DNA from: Psychromonas arctica DSM 14288
GTDB taxonomy: Bacteria > Pseudomonadota > Gammaproteobacteria > Enterobacterales > Psychromonadaceae
Assembly: GCF_000482725.1 (NCBI RefSeq)
Contig: NZ_KI519481.1
Location: 1-64,000, forward strand
DNA: 64,000 bases
Reading direction: 5' to 3'
Part shown: piece by piece, positions 1 through 10,024 of the stretch
Numbering within the stretch: position 1 is the stretch's first letter
Layout: the number at the start of each line of letters is the position of its first letter
The notes under the pieces: generated by a model
Databases searched by the model: none
Seen by the model: only the letters and a program-made list of their open reading frames with translations
Told to the model about the DNA's origin: nothing
Program-made: the position numbers and the translations under genes

Positions 1-2
1 GG

Positions 3-287
3 TTAACCAAGCGCGATAATATTAATAAATGTGCAGATTACCTACTCAAAAACAAGCTTCGTTTACAATATGGAGAAGCATTAAAAAAAGGCTACCCTAT
101 CGCGAGCGGCGTCATTGAAGGGGCTTGCCGACACCTTATAAATGACAGGTTAGATATTACAGGTGCCCGTTGGAGTTTAAAGGGAGCAGAAGCAATATTG
201 AAATTACGGTCATTAAAATCAAGTGGTGACTTTAATGACTATTGGGTTTTCCACAAAAAGCAATCGAGGCAAAGGATCTATGGATAG
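3..287 (+). mobile_element. ISKra4-family transposase, C-terminal fragment (5' end outside window)
   Basis: An open frame runs from the window edge to a TAG at 285-287. Its translation contains GYPIASGVIEGACRHL followed by RLDITGARWSLKGAEAILKL and a DYW-FH stretch, which I recognise as the conserved C-terminal part of ISKra4-type transposases. About 94 residues are visible; the upstream part lies outside the window. The stop falls 8 bases after the first ATG of the downstream GGDEF-EAL frame, so the transposon end and the signalling gene are fused almost directly. No terminal inverted repeat could be fixed because the other end is not in view. Confidence 0.75.
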
Positions 288-3200
288 CTGTTTTATTGAA
301 AAAAGCGTCGATTCAAAGGAACTACACCCATTTCAATTTGATAGAGCTAGCCAGACCACCAGTATTAACTTTGCTTATCCTGTGATTGATACTAAAACAG
401 ATCAGCTTGTTGCAGTGGCCGTTGCTGTAGTATCACTAGAGTGGTGGAGTAAAAAGCTAGAGTCTACGCATTTACCGGTAAATACCGTTGCTTATATCAC
501 TGATGTTAATGACAAAATCATTGCTAACTATCCTGAAAATAAAGCTCTCATTGGAAAATCAGCTAAAGATATTCCAAGCTTTAGTAAAATAACATCAGCT
601 GAACAAACCCAAATAAGAAAAGATCAACACGGTTACATGAGAATATTTGTCAATAGAAAACTAAGTTCTGAGATTAATGATCAAGCTGTACGATTTATCG
701 TAGGTATACCTTTTGATCATGAATTAGCGATTATCGACTCAAGATTGTCACGAGTTGTTATATTTCTTGTGGGTTTTATCTTATTGATCACTTTATTTGC
801 AGTCTGGGTAATAAGGGAAAATATTTTAAAGCCGATTAAAGCACTTGAAGTATCCAGTAAACAACTTGAATTAGGTGAAAAAACTGATTTAGATTTTGTT
901 GGAGAAACAAAGGAGCTTATTGATTTACAAAAAAACTTTTCAGCAATGGCCAAAACGAGACTAGAAGCAGAGCAACAACTAAAAAACAGCCAAATATTTT
1001 TAAGGGAAAGCGAAGCCAGTTTATCAAGACATTTACGAAATACCCCATTAGGATCAGTAGCATGGGATGTTAATTTTATCTGTACTGAATGGAATGATGC
1101 AGCACAAGATATTTTTGGATATTCAGAACAAGAAGCTATTGGTGTAAACATCATTGAATTGGTTGTAATGACTGAATTACGTAATGAGTTTATTACTCAT
1201 TATGACTCCTTGTTAGCTCACCAAGGAGGAAAGCAATTTAGCATCCCTAATATCACTAAAGACGGTCGCACCATCTATTGCAACTGGTATAACACCTTGA
1301 TCCTTAATAGTCTCGGGATGGTAACCGGAATGGGTGCTTTTGTAAAAGATATGACGGTTGATAAACATAATCGCGATACATTAAATGAGTTTTTTAAACT
1401 GCCGATGAATTTACATCTAATAGTAAGTTTTGATGGTTTGATTCTTAAGGTGAATGCAGGATGGCAGTCGATACTTGGTTTTAGTAGTGAAGATTTATTA
1501 AATAGTAATGTTTTCGATTTACTTCACCCTGATGATACCGATAATACAGCATCAGAAATGATGAATTTGGGAGCAGGAGAAAATACTTACTCTTTTGAAA
1601 ATAGATACATGAATAAACAAGGACAGTATCGTTTAATTATGTGGTCTGCAACCGCATCGGTAGAGCAACAGAAAATTTATGCCGTGGGTGTGGACATCAC
1701 TGACAGTCGATTAGCTGAAGATAAATTGAAATTGGCAGCGGGTGTATTCACACATGCCAAAGAAGCCATTATTATTACCGATCAAAATAATAATATTATT
1801 GAAGTTAATAGTGCTTTTACTCAGTTGACCGGCTACTCGAGCGATGAAGTATTTGGTAAAAAAACGAATATTTTTAAATCAGGACATTATTCAGATGATT
1901 TTTACCATGAAATGTGGCAAGCAATTTCTTATCAAGGGTATTGGACTGGAGAAATTTGGAACCGTTGCAAAAATGGCAATATTGTTCCTCATTTATTAAC
2001 CATCAGTACCGTGTCTGATGATGCAGGTAAAGTGAAAAATTTTATTGCTTTCTATACTGACATTGCTGCGATTAAAGCACATCAAAAGCAGCTTGAGCAT
2101 ATTGCGCATTATGATGTATTAACGAATTTACCTAATCGTAGTTTGCTCGCAGACCGTTTAAAGCAAGCAATGGGCTTATGTAAACGTAATAATTTTTCAT
2201 TAGCGGTCGTTTTTCTCGATTTAGATAATTTTAAAGCGATTAATGACTTTCATGGACATGATGTTGGCGATAAATTATTAGTTGAAATATCGCAGCGTAT
2301 GCAAAAAACACTGCGTGATCAGGATACGTTATCTCGTTTCGGTGGCGATGAGTTTGTCGCAGTACTAGTTAACTTAGAGGCGCCGGAAGCCTGTGAGCCT
2401 TTATTAGAGAGATTGTTAAAATCAGTTTCTGCACCTGTTGCCATCGATCATTTGACTATCAACGTTTCAGCTAGCGTAGGTGTCACTATTTATCCTCATG
2501 ATGGCGTTGATGCAGAGCAACTTTTACGTCATGCAGATCAAGCCATGTATAGTGCAAAACAAGAAGGTAAAAACCGTTATCATCTATTTGATATGGCTCA
2601 GGATATAGCGTTAAAAAGTTTACATGAGAACTTACTGCGTATTCGTGCTGCTTTGCAAAAACATGAATTTGTTTTGTATTATCAACCTAAAGTGAATATG
2701 CGTAGTGGCGAAATGATTGGCGTGGAAGCGTTACTCCGTTGGATGCACCCTGAAAGAGGGTTACTTTCTCCAGATGACTTTTTACAGATTGTTGATCGTC
2801 ATGAATTGACTATTATTATTGGTGAATGGGTTATTGATAGTGCACTTACACAAATTTCAGATTGGAAAAAAATAGGTCTTCATACCACTATCAGTGTCAA
2901 TATTGATGCACTGCAGTTGCAACAGAATAACTTTGTTCAACGCTTATCAGAGTTATTGAATGCACACCCAGATGTTGATCCAAGTTCATTACAATTAGAA
3001 GTACTAGAAACGAGCGCGCTTGCTGACATCAAGAAGGTTTCAAAAATTATGTCTGATTGCATTAAGCTTGGGGTTGAGTTTGCACTTGATGATTTTGGCA
3101 CTGGGTATTGCTCTCTTACCTATTTAAAACAGTTGCCAGTGGATGTGATCAAAATAGATCAGACTTTTATTCGTGATATGTTACATGATCCTGATGACCT

Positions 3201-3417
3201 TTCTATTGTTGAAGGTGTCATGGGTTTATCTAAAGCCTTTAAACGAGAAGTCATTGCCGAAGGGGTGGAAACGTTACAACATGGTGTTGCGTTATTGCAT
3301 TTAGGCTGTCACTTCGCGCAAGGATTTGGTATCGCAAGACCGATGCCGGCTGCTAAATTACCTTCTTGGGTGAATAGTTGGAGACCAGATAAAACCTGGA
3401 CACAGGTAAAAAAATGA
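280..3417 (+). CDS. Cache-HAMP-PAS-GGDEF-EAL cyclic-di-GMP protein, 5'-truncated by an IS
   Basis: From the ATG at 280 the order is: the distal half of a Cache-type periplasmic sensor (residues ~1-155), one membrane segment (~159-179), HAMP (~180-225), three PAS domains (~245-360, 371-480, 486-600), GGDEF (~611-775) with the intact motif GGDEF at 688, and EAL (~790-1035) with VEALLRW at 815-821 and DDFGTGYCSL at 937. Both catalytic motifs look intact, so synthesis and/or hydrolysis of c-di-GMP is possible. Proteins of this type normally begin with a first membrane helix and the proximal Cache half. Both are missing, and the frame runs back into the transposase gene (a GTG at 223 lies inside it). 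Without the first helix the remaining Cache part may not be exported correctly. It may be a pseudogene or be expressed from the IS. Confidence 0.85.
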   Translation: MDSCFIEKSVDSKELHPFQFDRASQTTSINFAYPVIDTKTDQLVAVAVAVVSLEWWSKKLESTHLPVNTVAYITDVNDKIIANYPENKALIGKSAKDIPSFSKITSAEQTQIRKDQHGYMRIFVNRKLSSEINDQAVRFIVGIPFDHELAIIDSRLSRVVIFLVGFILLITLFAVWVIRENILKPIKALEVSSKQLELGEKTDLDFVGETKELIDLQKNFSAMAKTRLEAEQQLKNSQIFLRESEASLSRHLRNTPLGSVAWDVNFICTEWNDAAQDIFGYSEQEAIGVNIIELVVMTELRNEFITHYDSLLAHQGGKQFSIPNITKDGRTIYCNWYNTLILNSLGMVTGMGAFVKDMTVDKHNRDTLNEFFKLPMNLHLIVSFDGLILKVNAGWQSILGFSSEDLLNSNVFDLLHPDDTDNTASEMMNLGAGENTYSFENRYMNKQGQYRLIMWSATASVEQQKIYAVGVDITDSRLAEDKLKLAAGVFTHAKEAIIITDQNNNIIEVNSAFTQLTGYSSDEVFGKKTNIFKSGHYSDDFYHEMWQAISYQGYWTGEIWNRCKNGNIVPHLLTISTVSDDAGKVKNFIAFYTDIAAIKAHQKQLEHIAHYDVLTNLPNRSLLADRLKQAMGLCKRNNFSLAVVFLDLDNFKAINDFHGHDVGDKLLVEISQRMQKTLRDQDTLSRFGGDEFVAVLVNLEAPEACEPLLERLLKSVSAPVAIDHLTINVSASVGVTIYPHDGVDAEQLLRHADQAMYSAKQEGKNRYHLFDMAQDIALKSLHENLLRIRAALQKHEFVLYYQPKVNMRSGEMIGVEALLRWMHPERGLLSPDDFLQIVDRHELTIIIGEWVIDSALTQISDWKKIGLHTTISVNIDALQLQQNNFVQRLSELLNAHPDVDPSSLQLEVLETSALADIKKVSKIMSDCIKLGVEFALDDFGTGYCSLTYLKQLPVDVIKIDQTFIRDMLHDPDDLSIVEGVMGLSKAFKREVIAEGVETLQHGVALLHLGCHFAQGFGIARPMPAAKLPSWVNSWRPDKTWTQVKK

Positions 3418-3927
3418 AGCTAATACTTACCGCTCTAAAAGCTAAGGCTAGGTAAGGCAAGGTATCTAGTTACTTTTTGGCGTTTCTCGGTACGATTGTG
3501 TTAATCGCTGTGCATTTCATTTCCGTTAACTTCTCCGTTATGCTTTAATATAGCGTTTTTATATCCATGACACTTCAACATGTAAAGTCAGCAGTAAAAC
3601 TCGCCCAAAATACTAGGCATAAAGTTACAGATTCGCTTTTTAGTTCGCTAGTCTAGATACCTATTTTACCTAGTAATACTATTTGGCTATTTTATAACAC
3701 TGTGGTACTTGCAGAGCATATTGGTATTAGCTTTATTGTGTCCGGTTATCTGAATTTAATTACTTGAACTTAGCTACTTGAATTCAGGTACCGCTTCATA
3801 TTGTAACAATCGAGTTAGGCGATGATTGTTAGTATTGTCTTTGTACTGATATGCAGTTAGCACCAGACCATACTTCTTGAAGTATGATGGGTATATAGTC
3901 ATAAAATAAATAACATTGGGGTTTACT
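3418..3927. other. Intergenic region, 510 bp
   Basis: AT-rich gap between the GGDEF-EAL gene and rluF. I saw no convincing coding frame, strong terminator hairpin or RNA gene. It presumably holds the promoter of the rluF-thiL-pgpA group, but no clear -35/-10 pair stood out. Confidence 0.5.
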
Positions 3928-4896
3928 GTGAGTCAAGATATCGAGAAACGTCTTAATAAATTTATCAGTGATTCGGGGTATTGCTCTCGACGTGAAGCTG
4001 ATAAATTAATTGAACAAAGCCGCGTTAAAATTAATGGGCAAGTTCCTGAACTTGGCACTAAAGTGCAACCCGGTGATGAAGTTTTTGTTGATGGCAAGCG
4101 TATCAATAAAATAGCGACAAATAAATCTGATCGTATTTATATTGCTTATAATAAACCGATTGGCATTACCTGTACCACTGAACGAAATGTGTACGGAAAT
4201 ATCATCGATGCAGTCAAGCATAAAGAGCGTATCTTCCCCATTGGTCGTTTAGATAAACCCTCTGAAGGGCTGATTTTTTTAACCAGTGATGGCGATATTG
4301 TTAATAAAATATTACGTGCAGAAAATGCTCATGATAAAGAATACCGTGTCACAGTGGATACCCCATTAAGTGAACGCTTTGTTGACAGGATGCAACGCGG
4401 TGTGCCAATTTTAGATACGATCACTAAACCGTGTATTGTGAAAGTTGAAAGTCGTTTTGTATTTACTATTATTCTGACGCAAGGTTTAAATCGCCAGATA
4501 CGCCGTATGTGTGAGTATTTAGGATATGAAGTGACACGTCTGCAAAGAACGCGGATCATGAACGTCACACTTCATAATTTAAAAGCGGGTCAATGGCGTA
4601 ATTTATCAGCTCAGGAAATGGCTGACATTAATGCAGCTGTGGCTGGCTCTTCAAAGACAGCTATCAATACTGCTTTGCCTAAATCTCAACAATCAAGCGA
4701 TCATGCAAACAGTGCCAAGTTGTCTCGTCAGAATCAAAGTAACGACAGCAGCCCATATTATGGGAAAGGTGAAAAAACAGATTTTAAATCAACGCCTAAA
4801 GCGAAAAAAGTATTTGTGAATAAAAATGTAAAAACGACTTCTACATCAAAAAATAATCCAACGACTAAACCTAAATTGTCATTAAAAAGAAAATGA
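3928..4896 (+). CDS. rluF: 23S rRNA pseudouridine(2604) synthase RluF
   Basis: Isomerises a uridine to pseudouridine in 23S rRNA (U2604 in the E. coli enzyme). An N-terminal S4 RNA-binding domain (RLNKFISDSGYCSRREAD, residues ~8-25) is followed by the RsuA/RluB/E/F catalytic core with GRLDKPSEGL, where Asp109 is the expected catalytic residue, and by GLNRQIRRMCEYLGYEV near residue 205. The GTG at 3928, behind a TTGGGG stretch, is preferred over a TTG at 3916 because the family starts a few residues before RLNK. A Lys/Ser/Thr-rich tail of ~80 residues after the core resembles the variable tails of RluB/RluF. The stop overlaps the thiL start (ATGA), so the two are probably translated together. 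Confidence 0.9.
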   Translation: MSQDIEKRLNKFISDSGYCSRREADKLIEQSRVKINGQVPELGTKVQPGDEVFVDGKRINKIATNKSDRIYIAYNKPIGITCTTERNVYGNIIDAVKHKERIFPIGRLDKPSEGLIFLTSDGDIVNKILRAENAHDKEYRVTVDTPLSERFVDRMQRGVPILDTITKPCIVKVESRFVFTIILTQGLNRQIRRMCEYLGYEVTRLQRTRIMNVTLHNLKAGQWRNLSAQEMADINAAVAGSSKTAINTALPKSQQSSDHANSAKLSRQNQSNDSSPYYGKGEKTDFKSTPKAKKVFVNKNVKTTSTSKNNPTTKPKLSLKRK

Positions 4897-5975
4897 GTAA
4901 GGGCGAGTTTGACATTATTTCACGTTATTTCCAGCGTAAGGCAGATCTATCACAGGATGTGGTGATTGGCATTGGAGATGATTGTGCGATTTTAGATATC
5001 GCTAATGGTTATCAACTTGCCGTTACTACTGATAGTTTAGTCAGTGGTGTACACTTCTTTGAAAATGTAGAACCCTACCGTCTAGGCTATAAATCATTGG
5101 CGGTTAACTTAAGTGATCTCGCCGCGATGGGGGCGAGTGCGAAGTGGGTCTCACTAGCGATTACTTTACCGAGCATAAATGAGCCTTGGTTGGCTGAATT
5201 CTGTCGCGGTTTTTTTGCGTTAGCAGATAAGTATAATGTGCAATTAATTGGTGGTGATACGACTAAGGGGCCTTTATCAATAACAGTCTCGGCAAAAGGT
5301 ATCATAAAATCAGGACAAGCATTAACCCGTAAACAAGCTCAAGCAGGTGATATTATTTGTGTGAGTGGCTGTTTAGGAGATGGGGCGCTAGGATTAGCTG
5401 TAAAATTGCAACAGCTGCAATCAGACAATCAGCATCCGACCTTATCACTCCATAACCCACAAGCGTTTATCGATGCCTTAGAACTTACCGAGCCAAGGTT
5501 AGATATGGGCGAGTTATTGGTAGGGAACGCCTCGAGTTGCATCGATATTTCTGACGGATTGAATCAAGATTTATCGCATATTTTAAAGCAATCGCAATGT
5601 AGCGCTGAAATATGGTTACAGGATTTACCTTTCTCTAATGCGATGATTGGAGAAATTAAATCAGGCACTATCACGCTTTCACAGGCATGGCAGTTTGCTG
5701 TTAATGGTGGTGATGACTATGAGTTATTGTTTACCATTTCTCCTCATAAACTCGCTTTACTAAAAGAGCAGTTGGCAATTGAGAATGACGTATCATCTTT
5801 ATTGTGTTTTGAAATTGGTAAAATCAACGCAATGACAGCGACTACTGATGCCGTTGTTGATTCATCTACTAACTTATCTACTAACTTGCCTAGACATAAA
5901 CAACCAGAAATCATTTTTACTCATCATGACCAGCTTGTTACATTAGACAATAGTAGCTGGGATCATTTTAAATAA
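4893..5975 (+). CDS. thiL: Thiamine-monophosphate kinase
   Basis: Phosphorylates thiamine monophosphate to thiamine diphosphate, the last step of cofactor synthesis. The sequence has the ThiL/PurM-type start GEFDIISRYF, then IGDDCAILD (ATP/Mg binding, residues ~27-35), TTDSLVSGVHF, SDLAAMGA and the C-terminal GGDDYELLF. At 360 residues it is slightly longer than the common ~325; the extra length is a Thr/Asn-rich insert near the C terminus (residues ~310-335). It overlaps rluF by 4 bases (ATGA) and is followed 12 bases later by pgpA. thiL-pgpA adjacency is common in gammaproteobacteria. dxs, which needs thiamine diphosphate, lies nearby on the other strand. Confidence 0.95.
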   Translation: MSKGEFDIISRYFQRKADLSQDVVIGIGDDCAILDIANGYQLAVTTDSLVSGVHFFENVEPYRLGYKSLAVNLSDLAAMGASAKWVSLAITLPSINEPWLAEFCRGFFALADKYNVQLIGGDTTKGPLSITVSAKGIIKSGQALTRKQAQAGDIICVSGCLGDGALGLAVKLQQLQSDNQHPTLSLHNPQAFIDALELTEPRLDMGELLVGNASSCIDISDGLNQDLSHILKQSQCSAEIWLQDLPFSNAMIGEIKSGTITLSQAWQFAVNGGDDYELLFTISPHKLALLKEQLAIENDVSSLLCFEIGKINAMTATTDAVVDSSTNLSTNLPRHKQPEIIFTHHDQLVTLDNSSWDHFK

Positions 5976-5987
5976 GGTCGCACATAC

Positions 5988-6509
5988 ATGTTAAATCGAG
6001 ATGATTTGAAAGGTTTAAAGCTTTCTAACCCAATACACCTTGCTGCTGTTGGCTTTGGTAGTGGATTAGCACCTAAAGCGCCAGGAACATTTGGTACTTT
6101 AGCAGCGGTTCCCCTATTTTATTTATTAGCGATGCTGAGTATTGAATATTATCTAGCGGTATTAGTGATCACCAGTTTTGCTGGGTTTTGGTTTTGTCAC
6201 GTGACCAGCGAAGCAATGGGCGTGCATGATCATAAAGCGATTGTCTGGGATGAGTTTGTAGGTTATTGGATCACCATGCTGCCGCTTTTATTGGTTTACC
6301 CAGAGATTAAAAATGGCATGGCTATTCCCTTTGTTTGGGTGTGCATTGGTTTTCTATTATTTCGTTTTTTTGATGTATTAAAACCTTTTCCAATTAGTTG
6401 GTTAGATAAAAAAGTAGAGGGTGGTTTCGGGATCATGATCGACGATATTGTGGCTGGTATCTTTGCTGCGATAGGTTTATTCTTGCTCATCCAATTCTAT
6501 TCTTTATAA
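5988..6509 (+). CDS. pgpA: Phosphatidylglycerophosphatase A
   Basis: Inner-membrane enzyme that dephosphorylates phosphatidylglycerophosphate to phosphatidylglycerol. 173 residues, the usual PgpA length. Conserved family blocks are visible: FGSGLAPKAPGTFGTL near residue 23, HDHKAIVWDEFVGYW near 79, FRFFDVLKPFPISW near 125 and the C-terminal IMIDDIVAGIFA. Several hydrophobic segments fit a small multi-pass protein. It lies 12 bases after thiL and is followed closely by a solute-binding protein gene, so all four genes from rluF onward may be one transcript. Confidence 0.93.
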   Translation: MLNRDDLKGLKLSNPIHLAAVGFGSGLAPKAPGTFGTLAAVPLFYLLAMLSIEYYLAVLVITSFAGFWFCHVTSEAMGVHDHKAIVWDEFVGYWITMLPLLLVYPEIKNGMAIPFVWVCIGFLLFRFFDVLKPFPISWLDKKVEGGFGIMIDDIVAGIFAAIGLFLLIQFYSL

Positions 6510-6528
6510 GCAATTGTCAGAGGTAAAT

Positions 6529-8067
6529 ATGCGTTTACGTTGGTTTTTTATTACTTCAATATTTTACGCTGTTGGTTGTTTCGCACAAAATCCAAATGTA
6601 TTTAATCCTCAAGCGATTACCGTTGCCGTTGATAAAATACCCACCTCATTTAATCCCTTTGCAGATCAAAAATTAATCGAAGAACAATTTAAGCACCTAT
6701 TATTTGATCCACTGTTTCGTTGGGATCAGCAGCAACAGTTGGAAGCTCGCTTAGTTAAAAATTGGAAAAGAATTAATAACAAAACAATTCGTTTTTATTT
6801 ACGTAAAAATGTCCATTTCCATTCTGGTAATATATTGACAGCAAAAGATGTTATTTGGTCTTTTGAGCAGGCAAAAAATAATGCTAAGTTACGATTTTTT
6901 AATAAAATAGAGACCATAACGTCCAATGATAGTAATAGCTTCGATATTCGTTCTGAATTGAGTGAAATTCAGTTATTGGATGATTTAACTAATTTGTTTG
7001 TTTTAGACTCAGCCTTTTATCAAAGTAATAAAAGATTATTAGATACGCCACCTTCAATCATTTTGCCGCCTATTACCCAGTTGACTATGTCTGGTACTGG
7101 CCCGTATTTAGTACAAAAATATAATCCTGTGCTAGGGGTGTTAGTGATTGCAAACAATAACTATTGGGAAGGGGCGTTACCTACCAAATTCTTTCGTTTT
7201 ATGCGTGTTAATAAACCACAATCGCGTTTGTTTGCACTCTTAGCAAATGATGTACAAGTCAGTTATGCTATTCCTAATAAGTTTATCAATGACCTTGCTG
7301 AAAACACCGCTACACGACTAGTACAAGTACCCTCATCAAATGCCATATTTCTTGCTATTAATGATCAGTTGTCACCTATATTAAGTGATAAAAAAGTACG
7401 TGAGGCAATCCATATGGCCATTAATCAACCGGGTATGTTGAAATACATTCTAAAAGATAATGGCCAAATTCAACCTTCCGTGATGGCCTTTACCGATAAT
7501 AGCCTGGTACAGAAAGAAGATAAAAATACGCTGTTAATGCCTGAGTACAATTTAGAAAAAGCAAAAAAAATATTACAGGTACAACCTTTACCTAAGCAGA
7601 TGTCATTATTAGTTATGCTGGATGATGTTGGCAATACAAGCAAGGTTGCTGATGCATTAACACATATGCTAGATAAAATTGGCGTCAATCTTGTGGTACA
7701 AGAGGTAAGCTCTCAGGACGTTTGGGATAATACTAACCTTTATTACGATTTTGCTCTCTCTAGTTGGCAGACAAATTTGATGAGTAAAGATAATATTTAT
7801 GAGGACTTATTTAAGAATAGCTTTTTAACGGGTTACCTAGAAAATAAATTTAAACAAAAAAAGATTGCTGAAAACTTTCAATCTCAGACGAGCTACTTTC
7901 AAAAATTGCAACAAGATAACTGGATTTTCCCACTATTTTACCAAGATAAAATTTGGGCTCAAAACAATCAGTTTAACCTACAAGATATTTTTTCAAGTAA
8001 TGGTATTCCCTACTGGTCTCTGTTTAAAGTTAACAAAGATAGTACGCTATTAAATCAGGACGGCTAA
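6529..8067 (+). CDS. Family-5 extracellular solute-binding protein (peptide/oligopeptide type)
   Basis: Probable periplasmic binding component of an ABC importer. The ATG at 6529 has AGAGG seven bases upstream and gives a signal peptide ending near CFAQ; the TTG at 6514 would add five residues with no better ribosome site. The mature protein has family-5 hallmarks: SFNPFADQ, FDPLFRW, LVKNW, FYLRKNVHFHSGNILTAKDVIWSFEQA and SGTGPYLVQKYNPV. No permease or ATPase genes are adjacent, so the transport partners are elsewhere, or it has another role such as the binding domain of SgrR-like proteins. The substrate cannot be read from the sequence. It starts 19 bases after pgpA. Confidence 0.8.
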   Translation: MRLRWFFITSIFYAVGCFAQNPNVFNPQAITVAVDKIPTSFNPFADQKLIEEQFKHLLFDPLFRWDQQQQLEARLVKNWKRINNKTIRFYLRKNVHFHSGNILTAKDVIWSFEQAKNNAKLRFFNKIETITSNDSNSFDIRSELSEIQLLDDLTNLFVLDSAFYQSNKRLLDTPPSIILPPITQLTMSGTGPYLVQKYNPVLGVLVIANNNYWEGALPTKFFRFMRVNKPQSRLFALLANDVQVSYAIPNKFINDLAENTATRLVQVPSSNAIFLAINDQLSPILSDKKVREAIHMAINQPGMLKYILKDNGQIQPSVMAFTDNSLVQKEDKNTLLMPEYNLEKAKKILQVQPLPKQMSLLVMLDDVGNTSKVADALTHMLDKIGVNLVVQEVSSQDVWDNTNLYYDFALSSWQTNLMSKDNIYEDLFKNSFLTGYLENKFKQKKIAENFQSQTSYFQKLQQDNWIFPLFYQDKIWAQNNQFNLQDIFSSNGIPYWSLFKVNKDSTLLNQDG

Positions 8068-8068
8068 A

Positions 8069-8098
8069 CGAACAACAGGCCTTAAGGTCTGTTGTTCG
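8069..8098. terminator. Strong hairpin between convergent genes
   Basis: CGAACAACAG at 8069-8078 is followed by GCC, a TTAA loop, GGT and the exact complement CTGTTGTTCG ending at 8098. This gives about 13 pairs, one of them G-T. It begins one base after the stop of the solute-binding gene and lies between convergent genes (dxs ends at 8163). There is no T tract on either side, so it may act as a bidirectional or 3'-protecting structure. Confidence 0.55.
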
Positions 8099-8162
8099 TA
8101 TGTACAAGAGGTTTAAGAGCAATAAGCTAAAAGGTATAAACGCTAGAAACTAACAGATACGG

Positions 8163-10022
8163 TTAGTTAAAAAATGCATCAATTTGTTCTGCAATACCTT
8201 CACTGTCTAGTTGTAACATATGATAAATTTCCGCCTGCGTACCTTGTTCTACAAATGAATCAGGTAGTCCTAAATGTAAAACTTTGCCTGTATATTGTTG
8301 TGACATTAAGAATTCACTCACCGCAGAGCCTGCACCACCTAAGATACTATTTTCTTCAACAGTGACTATTTGCGAATGTGTTTGTGCGAGCTTGATTAAT
8401 AATGATTGGTCTAAAGGTTTAACAAAACGCATATCGATTATCGTTGCATTTAACTCCTCTGCGACGGGAATTGCTGCTTGTAAAAAGGTGCCAAAACATA
8501 AGATAGCTGTTTTTTGACCTTCAGCAATCACCTTGGCTTTGCCTATTTCTAGCACTGTCATGCTGTTATCAACTTCAACACCTGTTCCACTGCCTCTCGG
8601 ATAGCGAACTGCGGCAGGTGTATTAAGTAAATGGCCTGTATATAACATGTTCCGACATTCCTGTTCATCAGAAGGGGTCATCACGGTCATATTAGGTATG
8701 CAACGTAAAAAACTTAGGTCATAAGCTCCTTGGTGTGTCGGGCCATCAGCGCCAACAATTCCCGCTCTATCAATGGCAAACAACACACCAAGATTTTGAA
8801 TAGCAACATCATGTATCACTTGGTCATAGGCGCGTTGTAAAAAGCTGGAATAGATAGCAACAATCGGATTTAAATCAGCAATAGCCATACCAGCTGCCAA
8901 GGTAACAGCATGCTGCTCTGCAATAGCAACATCATAGTATTTGTCTGGGTGACGTTTAGAAAACTCAACCATCCCAGAACCTTCACGCATTGCTGGGGTA
9001 ATAGCGGTTAGTTTTTCGTCTTGATCGGCCATGTCATTTAACCACTGACCAAATATTTTAGAAAAAGTAGGTGCGCAGGGTTTAGGCACTGGCAAAGCTT
9101 CATCGGGGGTGAATTTTGGCACAGCATGATAAGTAATAGGATCTAACTCTGCTTGTTTATAACCTTTACCTTTTTTAGTCATTACGTGTAAAAATTGCGG
9201 TCCTGCATGGGAGCGCATATTACGTAACGTATCCACTAGGTCGATCACATTATGGCCATCCATTGGACCAATATAATTGAAGCCAAATTCTTCAAAAATA
9301 GTCGCAGGAGAAACCATGCCTTTTAAATGTTCTTCGGTTTTTTTTGCTAGCTCTTTAATCGGAGGTACAGTGGACAGCACTTTTTTGCCCCCTTCACGTA
9401 GCTGAGTATATAAATCACCGGATAATATTTTTGCCAAATGATTATTTAATGCACCCACATTTTCAGAAATAGACATTTCATTGTCATTAAGTACTACCAA
9501 CATATCGTTGTGTAATGCACCTGCATGGTTTAATGCCTCAAAAGCCATACCGGCAGTAATAGCACCATCACCAATCACAGCGACTACTTTACGATTTTTT
9601 TGTTCTTTACCCGCGGCAATAGCGAGCCCTAGGGCAGCGCCAATTGATGTCGAAGAATGGCCTACACTAAGCACATCGTATTCACTTTCTTCACGCCAAG
9701 GGAAAGGGTGTAAGCCTTTAAACTGTCGAATGCTATCCATTTGGTCGCGACGACCGGTTAAAATTTTATGCGGATAGGCTTGATGCCCAACATCCCAAAC
9801 CAGATGATCAAAAGGCGTGTGATAAACATAATGCAAAGCAACAGTAAGCTCTACGACACCTAATCCTGAGGCAAGGTGGCCACTGGTTTGACTAACACTG
9901 GTCAACAAAAAACGACGTAGCTCTTCGCAAAATGCAGGGAGCTGCTGTTTTTTTAATAAACGCAGGTCTTCTGGGTAATTAATGTTAGCGAGCAACGGGT
10001 AATTTTTTAAATCCAATGGCAT
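8163..10022 (-). CDS. dxs: 1-deoxy-D-xylulose-5-phosphate synthase
   Basis: Condenses pyruvate and glyceraldehyde 3-phosphate to DXP, the entry step of the MEP isoprenoid pathway and a source for thiamine and pyridoxal. 619 residues, normal length. Visible motifs are [37 protein letters not shown], the thiamine-diphosphate motif [36 protein letters not shown] (the catalytic Glu region) and [15 protein letters not shown]. It is the last gene of xseB-ispA-dxs and starts 2 bases after the ispA stop on the minus strand, a conserved gammaproteobacterial operon. Confidence 0.97.
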   Translation of the reverse strand: MPLDLKNYPLLANINYPEDLRLLKKQQLPAFCEELRRFLLTSVSQTSGHLASGLGVVELTVALHYVYHTPFDHLVWDVGHQAYPHKILTGRRDQMDSIRQFKGLHPFPWREESEYDVLSVGHSSTSIGAALGLAIAAGKEQKNRKVVAVIGDGAITAGMAFEALNHAGALHNDMLVVLNDNEMSISENVGALNNHLAKILSGDLYTQLREGGKKVLSTVPPIKELAKKTEEHLKGMVSPATIFEEFGFNYIGPMDGHNVIDLVDTLRNMRSHAGPQFLHVMTKKGKGYKQAELDPITYHAVPKFTPDEALPVPKPCAPTFSKIFGQWLNDMADQDEKLTAITPAMREGSGMVEFSKRHPDKYYDVAIAEQHAVTLAAGMAIADLNPIVAIYSSFLQRAYDQVIHDVAIQNLGVLFAIDRAGIVGADGPTHQGAYDLSFLRCIPNMTVMTPSDEQECRNMLYTGHLLNTPAAVRYPRGSGTGVEVDNSMTVLEIGKAKVIAEGQKTAILCFGTFLQAAIPVAEELNATIIDMRFVKPLDQSLLIKLAQTHSQIVTVEENSILGGAGSAVSEFLMSQQYTGKVLHLGLPDSFVEQGTQAEIYHMLQLDSEGIAEQIDAFFN

Positions 10023-10024
10023 AT

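Noticed and set aside
3418-3927. RNA gene or riboswitch before rluF
   Set aside because: No stable stem set or known consensus seen.
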